Origin: CAVPJW01 sp963705525
Lineage (GTDB): Bacteria > Acidobacteriota > Vicinamibacteria > Vicinamibacterales > CAVPJW01
Length of the DNA: 64,000 bases
Direction of reading: 5' to 3'
Assembly: GCA_963705525.1 (NCBI GenBank)
Contig: CAVPJW010000002.1
Span: 248,001 to 312,000, forward strand
This document shows, piece by piece, positions 52,852-61,434 of the stretch. Both the position numbers and the translations under genes were made by a program. The notes beneath the pieces are model-generated. The model was not told the DNA's origin and made no database searches. It was given only the letters and a program-made list of their open reading frames with translations. The stretch's first letter is position 1; the number at the start of each line of letters is the position of its first letter.

Positions 52852-55294
52852 AGAGATGAGCGGTCAGAGACGCATGCATCCGCTTGCCGTGTTCGAGTGA
52901 CATCAGAATCACATCCGGCGTGACCGGCGAGCGCCTGAACACATCCTCGCCCACGGCATCGGCAATCGCAGAGAGCACGGCGCCGACGCCCGCGCCAACT
53001 GGAGGCTCGCCTACGCCGCGGGCGCCCACGGGAGTCTCCGGATCGGCGAGACCGAGAGCCTCCCATCCCATGGCGGGAGGAATGTCCAGGATCGTCAGCG
53101 GCTTGTTGTGATGGAAGCGTCGCGCCAGCGCGACGCCGTAGTGCTGGTCGTATACCCATTTCTGGCACAGGGCATGGCCGACGCCGAGGCAGATGCCGCC
53201 CAGAATCTGACCGCCGAGGCTTCGCGGGTTGACGACCGTTCCGACGTCAGCGACCGCGAGATAGTCCACGAGCACGGGCTTGCCCGTCTCGACGTCCACT
53301 TCCACTTCCGCGAATCCGATGACGAATGAAAACGTATCGCCGTCTCGTGGATAGGTGTCCTTCGCAATGCCCATAAGGCCGGCGCCCGCCAGAATCCGCG
53401 CCGCATTCTTCGTCACCGCATGCACGTCGGCCGGCACGTCGTGTCCGTCGTACTTGCCGCCGAGCTCAATCGCGCGCGTCGCGGCCTGCGCGTAGCCCAG
53501 GCCTCGCGACGGGCTGCCCCGGCGATAGACACGCTCGCCACCGAGCTCGTAATCGTCCGGTGAGCCGCCGAGATCTCGGGCCGCGATCTCCTGCAGTTTC
53601 CGCCTGGCGTCCATCGCGCCCGCGTGATTCGCCCTCGTCATCGCGTGGGTCGTCTGGCTGCCGACCGACATGCAGGACCAGGGCAGCCCCTTGCTCGTGT
53701 CGCCCCAGACGACGTCGACCTTGTCCCATGGCATCGCGAGCACATCCGCGGCGACGCGGGCGATGTCGATGACGGAGTGAGTGCCAAGGTTGCCGATGCC
53801 TGATTGCACGTAGAGCCTTCCGTCCGGCCGAATCGTCATCAGGCCGTCATAACCAATCGAACCCGATCCGTGCGGGCCGATTGTCACGCCCACGCCGCGC
53901 ACTTTGCTCCCCTGGCGCTTTCCCGATCTCGCTTTGCGCTCGTCCCACTTGAAGAGTTCTCGGCCACGATCGAGCGCCTCTTTGACGAACGCGCTGGTTA
54001 CGTGTGGACGCTGGCCGCCGGCACCTGGGGCGCCGTACAGCGCCTTGCCCTCGGGGGCATTGAGTTTGCGGATCTCGACCTGATCGATGCCGAGCTGCTT
54101 CGCGGCCTTTGTGATCACCGGTTCGATGATGGCGTTCGCCTGCATGGGACCCGGCGACCGCTGCTGCTGGCGCGGAGGCGTGTTCGTCAGCACGGCCACA
54201 CCGCGCCACCGCATGGCGATCGGCTGATAGATGAGCGACGCGGAGTTGCCCGCGGAGCGATGATCCCCTAACGGCCCGTAGGCGCCATCGTCCATGATGA
54301 CGAAGAGATCCATCGCGGTGATGCGGCCGTCCTTGCGGAATCCGATCTTGACGCGTCCCTGGAGTCCGCACCGCGCGCGGCCGATGTAGTGCTCTTCTTC
54401 GCGGCTGATCCGCATCATCACAGGCAAGTTCGTCTTCTTCGATAGGAGCGCTGGAATCGCCATCGAAACGGCGCCAGCACCCTTGCTCCCGAAGCCGCCC
54501 CCCGTGTATTCGCTCACGAGCACGATCTGCGACGGATCAAGCCCCACCCATCGCGCGAGCGGATCCATCGTCCGGACAATGCTCTGGGTCGAGCCGTGGA
54601 GGTAGAGCTTGCCGTTCCGCCAGAATGCCATCGCGCTTCGCGTCTCGAGCGTCTGGTGGCTCGTGGACTGCACCACGAATGTTTCGTCGAGCACGAGGGC
54701 GGCGTCCTTGAAACCGGCATCGAGATCGCCATACGACCAGCCTTCGGGTGTCTTGCCCATCGGCAGCCGGCCTGCCTTCTCCTCGGCGAAGTCCTCTTCA
54801 GTCCATTTGAGCGTCTCGACTTTAGGGCGTGCCTGCGGCGGCGGTGTGCCGGGCGGGGCCGGGCGGGCCCAGACATTGCCATCGGACCGAGGGTTCGGTC
54901 CTCCCGGACGCAACGTCTCGAGCGGATCGACGATGAACGGCAGCGGCTCGATGTCCACGAGGATGCGATCGATCGCATCCGCGGCCGTGAGCTCGTCCAC
55001 GGCGGCAACGGCGAGAATCGGCTCGCCCTGATAGAAGGGTTCGTTCGTAAGCGCGCGTTCGGCGCCTTCGAGGTCGGGAAGGTCGTCGGCGGTCAGGATC
55101 GCCTTGACGCCCGGCATCGCCAGCGCCGCGGTCGCATCGATCCGCGTGATGCGGCCGTGCGGCATGGGGCTGAGCAGCAGCTTGCAGAAGAGCATCCCGT
55201 CTGCACGGAAGTCTTCGGCGAACCGAGCGCGTCCCGTGACCTTGGCGACGAGATCCGGCGTCGTGTAATCCTTGCCGACGAGTTTCTCCGGCAC
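52850..55294 (-). CDS. Xanthine dehydrogenase family protein, molybdopterin-binding subunit (orphan)
   Basis: An 814-residue catalytic subunit with AGGAGGT before its ATG. Motifs: KVTGRARFAEDFRADGMLFC, SEYTGGGFGSKGAGA at the Moco, QSGIGNLGTHSVID, and the catalytic Glu in GARGVGEPPVGAGVGA. It differs from the neighbouring HcrA-like subunit (insertion with Pro-rich APPGTPPPQARP) and has no FAD or 2Fe-2S partner beside it, so its partner genes are elsewhere or it uses the nearby small subunits. It is intact despite its length. Substrate unknown. Confidence 0.9.
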   Translation of the reverse strand: MPEKLVGKDYTTPDLVAKVTGRARFAEDFRADGMLFCKLLLSPMPHGRITRIDATAALAMPGVKAILTADDLPDLEGAERALTNEPFYQGEPILAVAAVDELTAADAIDRILVDIEPLPFIVDPLETLRPGGPNPRSDGNVWARPAPPGTPPPQARPKVETLKWTEEDFAEEKAGRLPMGKTPEGWSYGDLDAGFKDAALVLDETFVVQSTSHQTLETRSAMAFWRNGKLYLHGSTQSIVRTMDPLARWVGLDPSQIVLVSEYTGGGFGSKGAGAVSMAIPALLSKKTNLPVMMRISREEEHYIGRARCGLQGRVKIGFRKDGRITAMDLFVIMDDGAYGPLGDHRSAGNSASLIYQPIAMRWRGVAVLTNTPPRQQQRSPGPMQANAIIEPVITKAAKQLGIDQVEIRKLNAPEGKALYGAPGAGGQRPHVTSAFVKEALDRGRELFKWDERKARSGKRQGSKVRGVGVTIGPHGSGSIGYDGLMTIRPDGRLYVQSGIGNLGTHSVIDIARVAADVLAMPWDKVDVVWGDTSKGLPWSCMSVGSQTTHAMTRANHAGAMDARRKLQEIAARDLGGSPDDYELGGERVYRRGSPSRGLGYAQAATRAIELGGKYDGHDVPADVHAVTKNAARILAGAGLMGIAKDTYPRDGDTFSFVIGFAEVEVDVETGKPVLVDYLAVADVGTVVNPRSLGGQILGGICLGVGHALCQKWVYDQHYGVALARRFHHNKPLTILDIPPAMGWEALGLADPETPVGARGVGEPPVGAGVGAVLSAIADAVGEDVFRRSPVTPDVILMSLEHGKRMHASLTAHL

Positions 55295-55462
55295 GTCACG
55301 ACCTCCTGTGTTATGAGGACGGGCTCATTATCGCACCGGGCAGGCGGTTTTCGGCCCTTCGTCTCCTTTTGTCTCGGAGTCGGCGCGCCCTCGGTTGGTG
55401 CGGGCAGGAATACGTCGTGACGGATATCGTCCTGCCGCCGGACGGTCGTCGCTACGCGCAGG

Positions 55463-56317
55463 CTAGGGGGACGTCGTTTTCATCCGGCGCAGCTCGAAGT
55501 CTGCAGCCACGGCGCCGAAGGCCGACTTCTGTGCCGTGGGCGACATCGCCTTTTCGAAGTACTTCCGGGCTCGATCGCTCCGGCCGTTCAGGAGATGCCA
55601 GATGCCGATGCTATAGGCCACTGTCGGCAATGTCAGCGCGTCCTTGTCCATCGTCGGAGCGACCTGCGCCTCTGTCTTGACGCCCTTGAAGAGCAGCAGT
55701 CGATCCAAGTAAGCCGTGCTGTCCTTCACCTGCAGATCTGGTGTCACGCGTTCGAGCACTCTGGCAGCGTCGTCCTTGCGACCCGCGCGCGTCAGGGCGA
55801 GATATTGCCAGGCCGTGCAGGCCACGGTGTTGTCCACGGTCTTGGCATTGCTGATGCACTTCTCGTAAGTGTCCGCAGCCTTCGCATACTCTCCCGTCAC
55901 GTAATAGGAGAGCGCCGTGTGGTACGCGACTCCGTATGCGTCGGCGTTCAAGGCCGTTGCGCGGGCGAGGTCGGCGAGCGCTTGTTCCGGCTTGTGCAGG
56001 TTGAGATAGAAGTGTCCGCGATCGAGCAGCGCGGCCGCGTCGTTGGGCCGAAGTTCAAGGGCCTTCGAACAGCTGGCGATGGCGTCTTCGTGACGCTGCA
56101 GGCGCGCGAGCGTCCGGCAGCGGCCAATGTGAAAATCGGGATTCGCGGCATCGAGCAGAATGGCCTTGTCGTAGGCTTCGAGCGCCTTGTCGTTTTCCTT
56201 CTTTTCATAGAGAGCATTGGCATCCGCGAAGGCCTGGAGCGCCGGTGTTGCGGGCGTTTGCTGCGCCGCCGGTTGCGCGGCTTGCGCCAGTGTGAGGAGG
56301 AGAACGGGAACGATCAT
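55463..56317 (-). CDS. Secreted tetratricopeptide-repeat protein
   Basis: 284 residues from ATG 56317 (AAGGAG six bases upstream). A signal peptide (IVPVLLLTLAQAAQ) is followed by TPR units: ALYEKKENDKALEAYDKAIL, LARLQRHEDAIASCSKALEL, FYLNLHKPEQALADLARATA, ALSYYVTGEYAKAADTYEKC, and a C-terminal pair ending SDRARKYFEKAMS. About six TPRs, periplasmic, likely a protein-interaction scaffold. The gap 55295-55462 between it and the Mo subunit holds no gene. Confidence 0.85.
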   Translation of the reverse strand: MIVPVLLLTLAQAAQPAAQQTPATPALQAFADANALYEKKENDKALEAYDKAILLDAANPDFHIGRCRTLARLQRHEDAIASCSKALELRPNDAAALLDRGHFYLNLHKPEQALADLARATALNADAYGVAYHTALSYYVTGEYAKAADTYEKCISNAKTVDNTVACTAWQYLALTRAGRKDDAARVLERVTPDLQVKDSTAYLDRLLLFKGVKTEAQVAPTMDKDALTLPTVAYSIGIWHLLNGRSDRARKYFEKAMSPTAQKSAFGAVAADFELRRMKTTSP

Positions 56318-56415
56318 GCTGCGCTCCTTCGTGTCAGGGGAAGTTGCTCGGAACAGGAGAGAGAAAAGGGAGGGCCGCTCGAGAGTCGTCCCGGCGGCCC
56401 CGATCGCGTCGTCCT

Positions 56416-56664
56416 TTACTTGAATACGCCGAGAGCTTTCAGGAGGAAGATGAGGATTGCTGAACCTGCGATGGCCACGATCCACCCGGCGATGCGTCCG
56501 TACGCCGCGAGGCCGATCATCCCAGCCAGCCAAAAGCCGATCACCGATCCGACGATCCCGACGAGTACGTTGGCCATAAGGCCCATTTGAGCGTTGGTGC
56601 CGGCTACCATACTCGCTAGCCAACCGACGATCCCGCCGATCACGAGCGTGACGATCCAGTCCAT
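56416..56664 (-). CDS. GlsB/YeaQ/YmgE-family stress-response membrane protein
   Basis: 82 residues, almost wholly hydrophobic, with Gly-rich helices: VTLVIGGIVGWLASMVAGTN, VLVGIVGSVIGFWLAGMIG, IVAIAGSAILIFLLKALGVF. This is the Transgly_assoc fold family. AGGAGG lies upstream. Members are induced by envelope or acid stress; mechanism unknown. Confidence 0.92.
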   Translation of the reverse strand: MDWIVTLVIGGIVGWLASMVAGTNAQMGLMANVLVGIVGSVIGFWLAGMIGLAAYGRIAGWIVAIAGSAILIFLLKALGVFK

Positions 56665-56802
56665 GGTGTCCTCCTGCTATCTGGTGTTGACAGACCTGCT
56701 CCACCAAACGGGAAAAACCTGGCCGTTCTCGTCGCCGGACCTGTTCAGGCCCGGTGGTCGGTCGAACAGTATCCGGGCTCGTGTGTGCGGGTCAAGTGTG
56801 CG

Positions 56803-57135
56803 CTAGACCGTCCTTTCCCAGAAAGGTTTCTTCGTGCTTTCGTCCTCGTCCTGGAGCTCGTCCACCATGCGGCGAAGGCGGGCTTCGAACCCCGTGCGCC
56901 TGTTCAGCAGATCCTTAACGGCCTGCTGGACTTCCTCCAACTGCAGGACCAGGTGCGACTTGGATCGCTCCGGGTCCTGTCGCTCCAGCACTTTCAGAAG
57001 CCGCTCGATGGCGTGCAGGACGCGCGTCAGGAGCGCAGTCTCGGCCGACGAGACGAATTTTTCGAGCAGGCGACGAAGGTTGGCGCGGCCTTCCTCGAAC
57101 TCGTGACGGGCGCGGCCGTAGCGAACCTTGGCCAT
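56803..57135 (-). CDS. Hypothetical coiled-coil protein
   Basis: 110 residues from ATG 57133-57135. Almost entirely helical and charged (YGRARHEFEEGRANLRRLLE, LLKVLERQDPERSKSHLVLQ, LEEVQQAVKDLLNRRTGFE), typical of a coiled coil. I recognise no family. It follows the VIT/vWA gene by about 80 bases on the same strand; the upstream open frame to 57207 has no better start evidence. Confidence 0.5.
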   Translation of the reverse strand: MAKVRYGRARHEFEEGRANLRRLLEKFVSSAETALLTRVLHAIERLLKVLERQDPERSKSHLVLQLEEVQQAVKDLLNRRTGFEARLRRMVDELQDEDESTKKPFWERTV

Positions 57136-57213
57136 GACGGCGCGACATTCGATACGCGTTCGGAGAGGGCGTGTCCAGATCCATGAGCTCGTCATTCCGG
57201 AAGACACCGCTAA

Positions 57214-59156
57214 TCAAGCGCTGCTCGACCACCAGCCCTCCGCTCGGCGGGGCGGAGCCGCGGGCATCGCCATCGCCCATTGAGCCGGCACGTGCACGGG
57301 CTGGACGATCTTCTGCCGCAGACTCGGATCGGCGACAGCCGCGACATCGTCGATCGCAATGAAGGCCGTCATGCGCGTCAGGACCGTCCTCGCGAGGGAC
57401 ACGGCGATGATCTCCTTCTTGACCGCGTCGCGTTCTTTTCCGTTGGCCGTGCGGTAGCGGTCCTCGAGATCGCGCACGTGCGCGCGTGCCCAGAGATGCG
57501 TCACCGCCGGCATGTCAACCATCGTCGCCGTCGCCGTCACGACGAATGGCCTGCCGTTGGCCGCCTTGCCGCGAATCGTAATGTCTTCAGCGGCCTTCGA
57601 TCGGAAGAAGAGGTTGACGAATCGACCGGCGAACAGATCCGGCAGGCGGGCCGGCGCGAGATCCGTCGTCCGTCCGTTGATCTTGAGATCGGTGACGACA
57701 GGTGCGCCAATCTCGCGAGCAATTGACGCGAGCGCGGCGTCGAGGGCCGCGTCGGGTTCGACGAAGGCGCTCGTCCCGTGACCGACCGCGGCGAGTCGCG
57801 TGAGAAGGCCGGTGTTGACGGCGGTGTCGACGCCGACGGTGAAGATTCTGGTCTCGCCGCGCTGGTCCTGCGTGCGTTTGAGAATCCGGCTGCTCGTCGC
57901 CGACCTCGCCGTCGGTGATGAGCACCACGACGGGGATTCTGTTCGTGCGATCGAGTCGCTTGAGCCCCTGCAGTGCCTCTGCAAGAGCGGCGTCGAGCTC
58001 CGTGCCGCCGTCGGATTCGACGGCCCGGAGGAGACGCTGACCATGTTCGATGCCGGCCTGATCTCCATTCAGGAAGGGGTTCGTCGAGTCGCCCTGCCAG
58101 GTCCAGTCGCTCGAAAAAGTCAGCAGCGCAAAGCGATCGGCCGGACCAAGCGTCGAGAGCAGGATGGAGCAGGCGCGGGCCGCAGCGGCAATCTTCCGGC
58201 CCGTCATCGAGCCCGACTTGGTCGAGCAGAAACACCACGTCGCGCGGCGTGGCAGCCGTCACGTCCGGCGCTGGCGCCAGGATCGACAGGGCGCCAAATG
58301 TTTCGCCGTCCGGCGACTGGTAGTAAACGAGCGATGGGGCGGTCGACGGTCCGGCGACGCGCCAGCGCAGCACGAAGTCGCGATCCAGGAGCTCGCGTTC
58401 GCGCGCCAGAGTGATGATCGTCTTCCCCGGTTCCGACTGCAGTCGCGTCGCGTGCTGCGAGCACGTCAGCTCCTCTGTGCCGGTGTCGCCGATCAGCTCC
58501 ACCTGAATGCTGAGGTCCGTCTTCGGATCGAAACCGGGCAAAAGGCGGGGAGGGCTGATGCGCGAGGCGTCGGGAACGATATCGGTATCCGGTTCGATCC
58601 CGTCGCCCGTCGGAACGCCGTCCGTGACGGTTCCGGGAATGTAGCGCAGGCCGATGACCAGCGGAAGGCGAACTTCCATCGCGCCATTCTCGAAGAGTGT
58701 GAGGCACTCCGAATAGGTGATCGTGATCGTCACGTTCTCGCCGGGCGGCACGTTGCCAGTCTGCATCGTGAAGACATCATCGCGTTCCTGTTCGAGAAGG
58801 CTGGCCCTCTTTCCCTCCGCGAGCGCCTCCACGAACTGCTTGCGGGCTTGCTCTCGCTCCGTCATGACGCCGTGAATCGTCCGGTCCGCCACCTTCATCA
58901 CGCAGGCTGAGACCGCCGCGGCCCCCGGGAGCGGAAACGTGTAGACGGCTTCGATGGGATTCGCATGATCGTTTTGAAAGACCTGCGTGACCGTCACCTG
59001 CGAAATGTTTCGGACCACGCGTGCCTCAATCTGCACGCTGACCAGTGGCAGCGAGATGGTGCTGTCTTTTTCGAGCGCCTCGAGGACGCCGATGCCAGCC
59101 GCGCGTGGGGAGGCATCTTCGGCAAGGTCAACGGACGAGCGGGTTGAGGACGTCAT
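57214..59156 (-). CDS. VIT and von Willebrand A domain protein, two frameshifts
   Basis: A reconstructed protein of about 647 residues. N-terminal VIT domain: LVSVQIEARVVRNISQVTVT, FPLPGAAAVSACVMKV, GNVPPGENVTITITY. Then a vWA domain whose MIDAS begins VFLLDQ and continues in another frame as SGSMTGRKIAAAARA (frameshift near 58215). A second frameshift near 57895 joins ITDGEVGDEQ to QDQRGETRIFTVGVDTAVNTG. The C-terminus TRMTAFIAIDD is typical of inter-alpha-inhibitor-like bacterial proteins. Its ATG overlaps the MerR stop (ATGA). Likely envelope-associated; role unknown. Confidence 0.8.
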
Positions 59157-59677
59157 TGATCGTCTCCTTCGCGGTGACGCGACTGAGGCGGCATCAGCGC
59201 CTCAATCGCCGCATGAAACCGATGGTCGAGTGCCTGGCGTTCCGTCGCTGCCTGCCAATGTTCATCGGCGACGAGCTTCAATCCCGGCTCGAGCACCACT
59301 TCGCGCCAGACGACCGGCGCTGGAATCTGCGCGGGTCTCGGCGTCAGCGCGGCGTCCACGATGGCGCCGAGCTCGCGGGTAGAGCGGCCGTAGAGCCGGC
59401 GCTGGATGTCCGCCAGGCGCAGACCCTCCGACTGCAGCGCTTTCACGGCGAGCACCTGCAACAGGTGCCGCTGTCCGTACCGTGCGTCCTTGCCCTGAAT
59501 CGACGGACGGTCGACGAGGCCGAGCGTGGCGTAATACCGCACGGTGCGCTCGTCGGGAACAGGCGAGACGCGCGCATCGCCATGAGGCGCGGCCAGTCCC
59601 GCCTTTTCGAGTCGCGTTCGCGCCTCGGTCAGGAGTTCACCGAGGCTGAGGTCAGCAGCGCTGGCCCGTGGCGCCAT
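59153..59677 (-). CDS. MerR-family transcriptional regulator
   Basis: A 174-residue protein. ATG 59675-59677 is chosen because it sits 6 bases after a -10 element; the longer open frame would cross that promoter. The N-terminal helix LSLGELLTEARTRLEKAG precedes PDERTVRYYATLGLVDRPSI, the MerR recognition region (T-V-R-Y-Y), then ARYGQRHLLQVLAVKALQSE and GLRLADIQRRL. The remaining 70 residues are unlike metal-sensing MerR proteins and have no cysteine cluster. It co-transcribes with the VIT/vWA gene. Confidence 0.85.
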   Translation of the reverse strand: MAPRASAADLSLGELLTEARTRLEKAGLAAPHGDARVSPVPDERTVRYYATLGLVDRPSIQGKDARYGQRHLLQVLAVKALQSEGLRLADIQRRLYGRSTRELGAIVDAALTPRPAQIPAPVVWREVVLEPGLKLVADEHWQAATERQALDHRFHAAIEALMPPQSRHREGDDQ

Positions 59678-59712
59678 GACAGTAAAATAGTAAATTACTG
59701 TAATACTGTCAA
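59678..59712 (-). promoter_or_regulatory. Leaderless-type merR promoter inside a 33-bp nested palindrome
   Basis: On the minus strand -35 TTGACA (59712-59707), a 17-base spacer, and -10 TATTTT (59689-59684), only six bases before the merR ATG. The same DNA (59678-59710) is a dyad centred on 59694: outer arms GACAGTA/TACTGTC and inner arms AGTAA/TTACT around a central A. The tract is AT-rich in a GC-rich setting. It is very likely the autoregulatory MerR operator. Confidence 0.65.
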
Positions 59713-59793
59713 GACGTGATTTGCGACTGCAATAGACCGGGTGACTGGGCCGCCTGAGGGAGAACGAGGAACGCTCGGAACCTTGCAGGCCGG

Positions 59794-60486
59794 CTACTGG
59801 GCGGCTTTCGCGCGCGCTTCCGCATCCGCTTTGAGCGGGTTGAGCAGCATCCAGCGAATGGCGATGATGCCCGGCGAAGCGAGCGCCCAATACCGTCGGA
59901 ACCTGGCCCGGGCCGTCGGATCGGTCGCCACAACGCGCGTTTCGGTCCGGAAGATGGACTCCCGCGGACCGATCTCGTCGACCCTGAGCGTCCACGCGAT
60001 CTTCACGAAGCCCGGCTCGTTGAACTGGGAGAATTCATCGGGCGGCAGCGGGTGGAACACGACGTCGGCCACCCACGGCTGCGTCACCGCGCCCATCACG
60101 ATTTCGCGTCCCGGACTTTCGGCGAGCACGCCCCAGCCAATCGCCCGCATCTCGGCCAGGAATGGCTGCGGGTGTTCAGCACGCACGCGCCGACTCCCCA
60201 TGATCACTTCGCGCGCCCTGAAGATGCCCCGGACGATGGGCGAGCGTTGCAGGTTCATCTCGGTCGCGGCCGCGAACGTGATGTCCGCGGGCGCCGAGAT
60301 TCGCACGTGGTGGCGCTCGGCGACTTCACAGCTCGGCATGAACCGATCGAGCAGCGCATCGCCTTCTTCGGAGTTACGACTTACTTGTCCATACCGCCAC
60401 CACGCCAGGCCGGCATATGTGGCGTAGGACGTCATCATGAACCCGGCCCCAGCCGCCATCCACCGAGCGATTCGTCTCGTGCTCAT
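59794..60486 (-). CDS. Conserved hypothetical protein with N-terminal membrane anchor (SRPBCC-like)
   Basis: 230 residues from ATG 60484-60486. A hydrophobic N-terminal segment (ARWMAAGAGFMMTSYATYAG) anchors or exports it. The rest begins HHVRISAPADITFAAA, a phrase typical of START/SRPBCC lipid-binding proteins, and contains FNEPGFVKIAWTLRVDEIGP, TETRVVATDPTARARFRRYW. No catalytic motif is recognised. The SRPBCC label is weak and based on the N-terminal strand-helix pattern. Confidence 0.6.
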   Translation of the reverse strand: MSTRRIARWMAAGAGFMMTSYATYAGLAWWRYGQVSRNSEEGDALLDRFMPSCEVAERHHVRISAPADITFAAATEMNLQRSPIVRGIFRAREVIMGSRRVRAEHPQPFLAEMRAIGWGVLAESPGREIVMGAVTQPWVADVVFHPLPPDEFSQFNEPGFVKIAWTLRVDEIGPRESIFRTETRVVATDPTARARFRRYWALASPGIIAIRWMLLNPLKADAEARAKAAQ

Positions 60487-60708
60487 GAGATTCCACCGTT
60501 GCAATTCTCTTGCTCAGTCTCCTTCGGTAGTACACGACAGTTACCCGAGTGACCTGCCGGGGAACAGCGTGACGTCTTGTGGATTATTCACCATGCGATC
60601 GAAAAACCGGATCCACCCGACTTTGGAGGCCCCGGCGGATGGCGCCGCCTCGAATTGGTCAGGTTTTGACTATGGTAGAGTTCCGGCGTCGGCTCCTTCG
60701 GAGAAGTC

Positions 60709-61434
60709 ATGGCGAGGCAACGCGCATCGAACCGGCGACGGTTTCTGAAGACAATAGGTGCGGTGGCCGCCGGCGGGGCAGCCTCGACCGTGCCGGTCAC
60801 GGGCGCGGCCGAGCCTTCACCCTCACCGGTCGAACAAACCGCGGCGCCCTCAGCACCCGTCAATGCGTACACGTTTCTGACAGCTCCAGAGGCCGCTTTC
60901 CTCGAAGCGGCGGTCAACCTCATGATTCCCGCCGACGATCTGACGCCGAACGGCACCGACTGCGGCGTCACCGTGTTCATCGATCGGCAGCTGGCGGGCG
61001 CCTGGGGCAAGGGCGATCGCCTCTACATGCAGGGTCCCTGGAAGCCGGGGACGCCTACGCAGGGCTATCAGTCGCCGCTGACGCCGGCTGAGTACTACCG
61101 CGCGGGTATCGCGGCCGTGAATCAGGCGTGCATGCAGGCGCACGGAAAGGAATTCGATCGCCTCGATGTGGCGCTGCAGACGAGCGTGCTTCAGGGACTC
61201 GAGCGCGGCACTTTTGCCATCGAGCACGTTTCCGCGCAGGAGTTCTTCGAGATCCTGCTCGCAAGCGCCATGGAAGGATTCTTCGCGGATCCGATCTACG
61301 GCGGCAATCGCGACAAGGTGTCCTGGAAGATGATCGGGTTCCCGGGCGTGATCGCCGTGCACGCCGAGCACATCAAGACCTACCGCAACAAGAAATACGA
61401 GGTCGAACCTACCAGCATCGCCGACATGGCGTAG
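60709..61434 (+). CDS. Gluconate 2-dehydrogenase subunit 3 family protein (Tat-exported)
   Basis: A 241-residue protein with a twin-arginine signal ASNRRRFLKTIGAVAAGGAA. The mature part (YTFLTAPEAAFLEAAVNLMI, PADDLTPNGTDCGVTVFIDR, FEILLASAMEGFFADPIYGG) is the gluconate-2-dehydrogenase small subunit fold. It helps export the flavin subunit, which lacks its own signal, by piggy-back through Tat. The flavin subunit gene follows immediately. Confidence 0.92.
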   Translation: MARQRASNRRRFLKTIGAVAAGGAASTVPVTGAAEPSPSPVEQTAAPSAPVNAYTFLTAPEAAFLEAAVNLMIPADDLTPNGTDCGVTVFIDRQLAGAWGKGDRLYMQGPWKPGTPTQGYQSPLTPAEYYRAGIAAVNQACMQAHGKEFDRLDVALQTSVLQGLERGTFAIEHVSAQEFFEILLASAMEGFFADPIYGGNRDKVSWKMIGFPGVIAVHAEHIKTYRNKKYEVEPTSIADMA

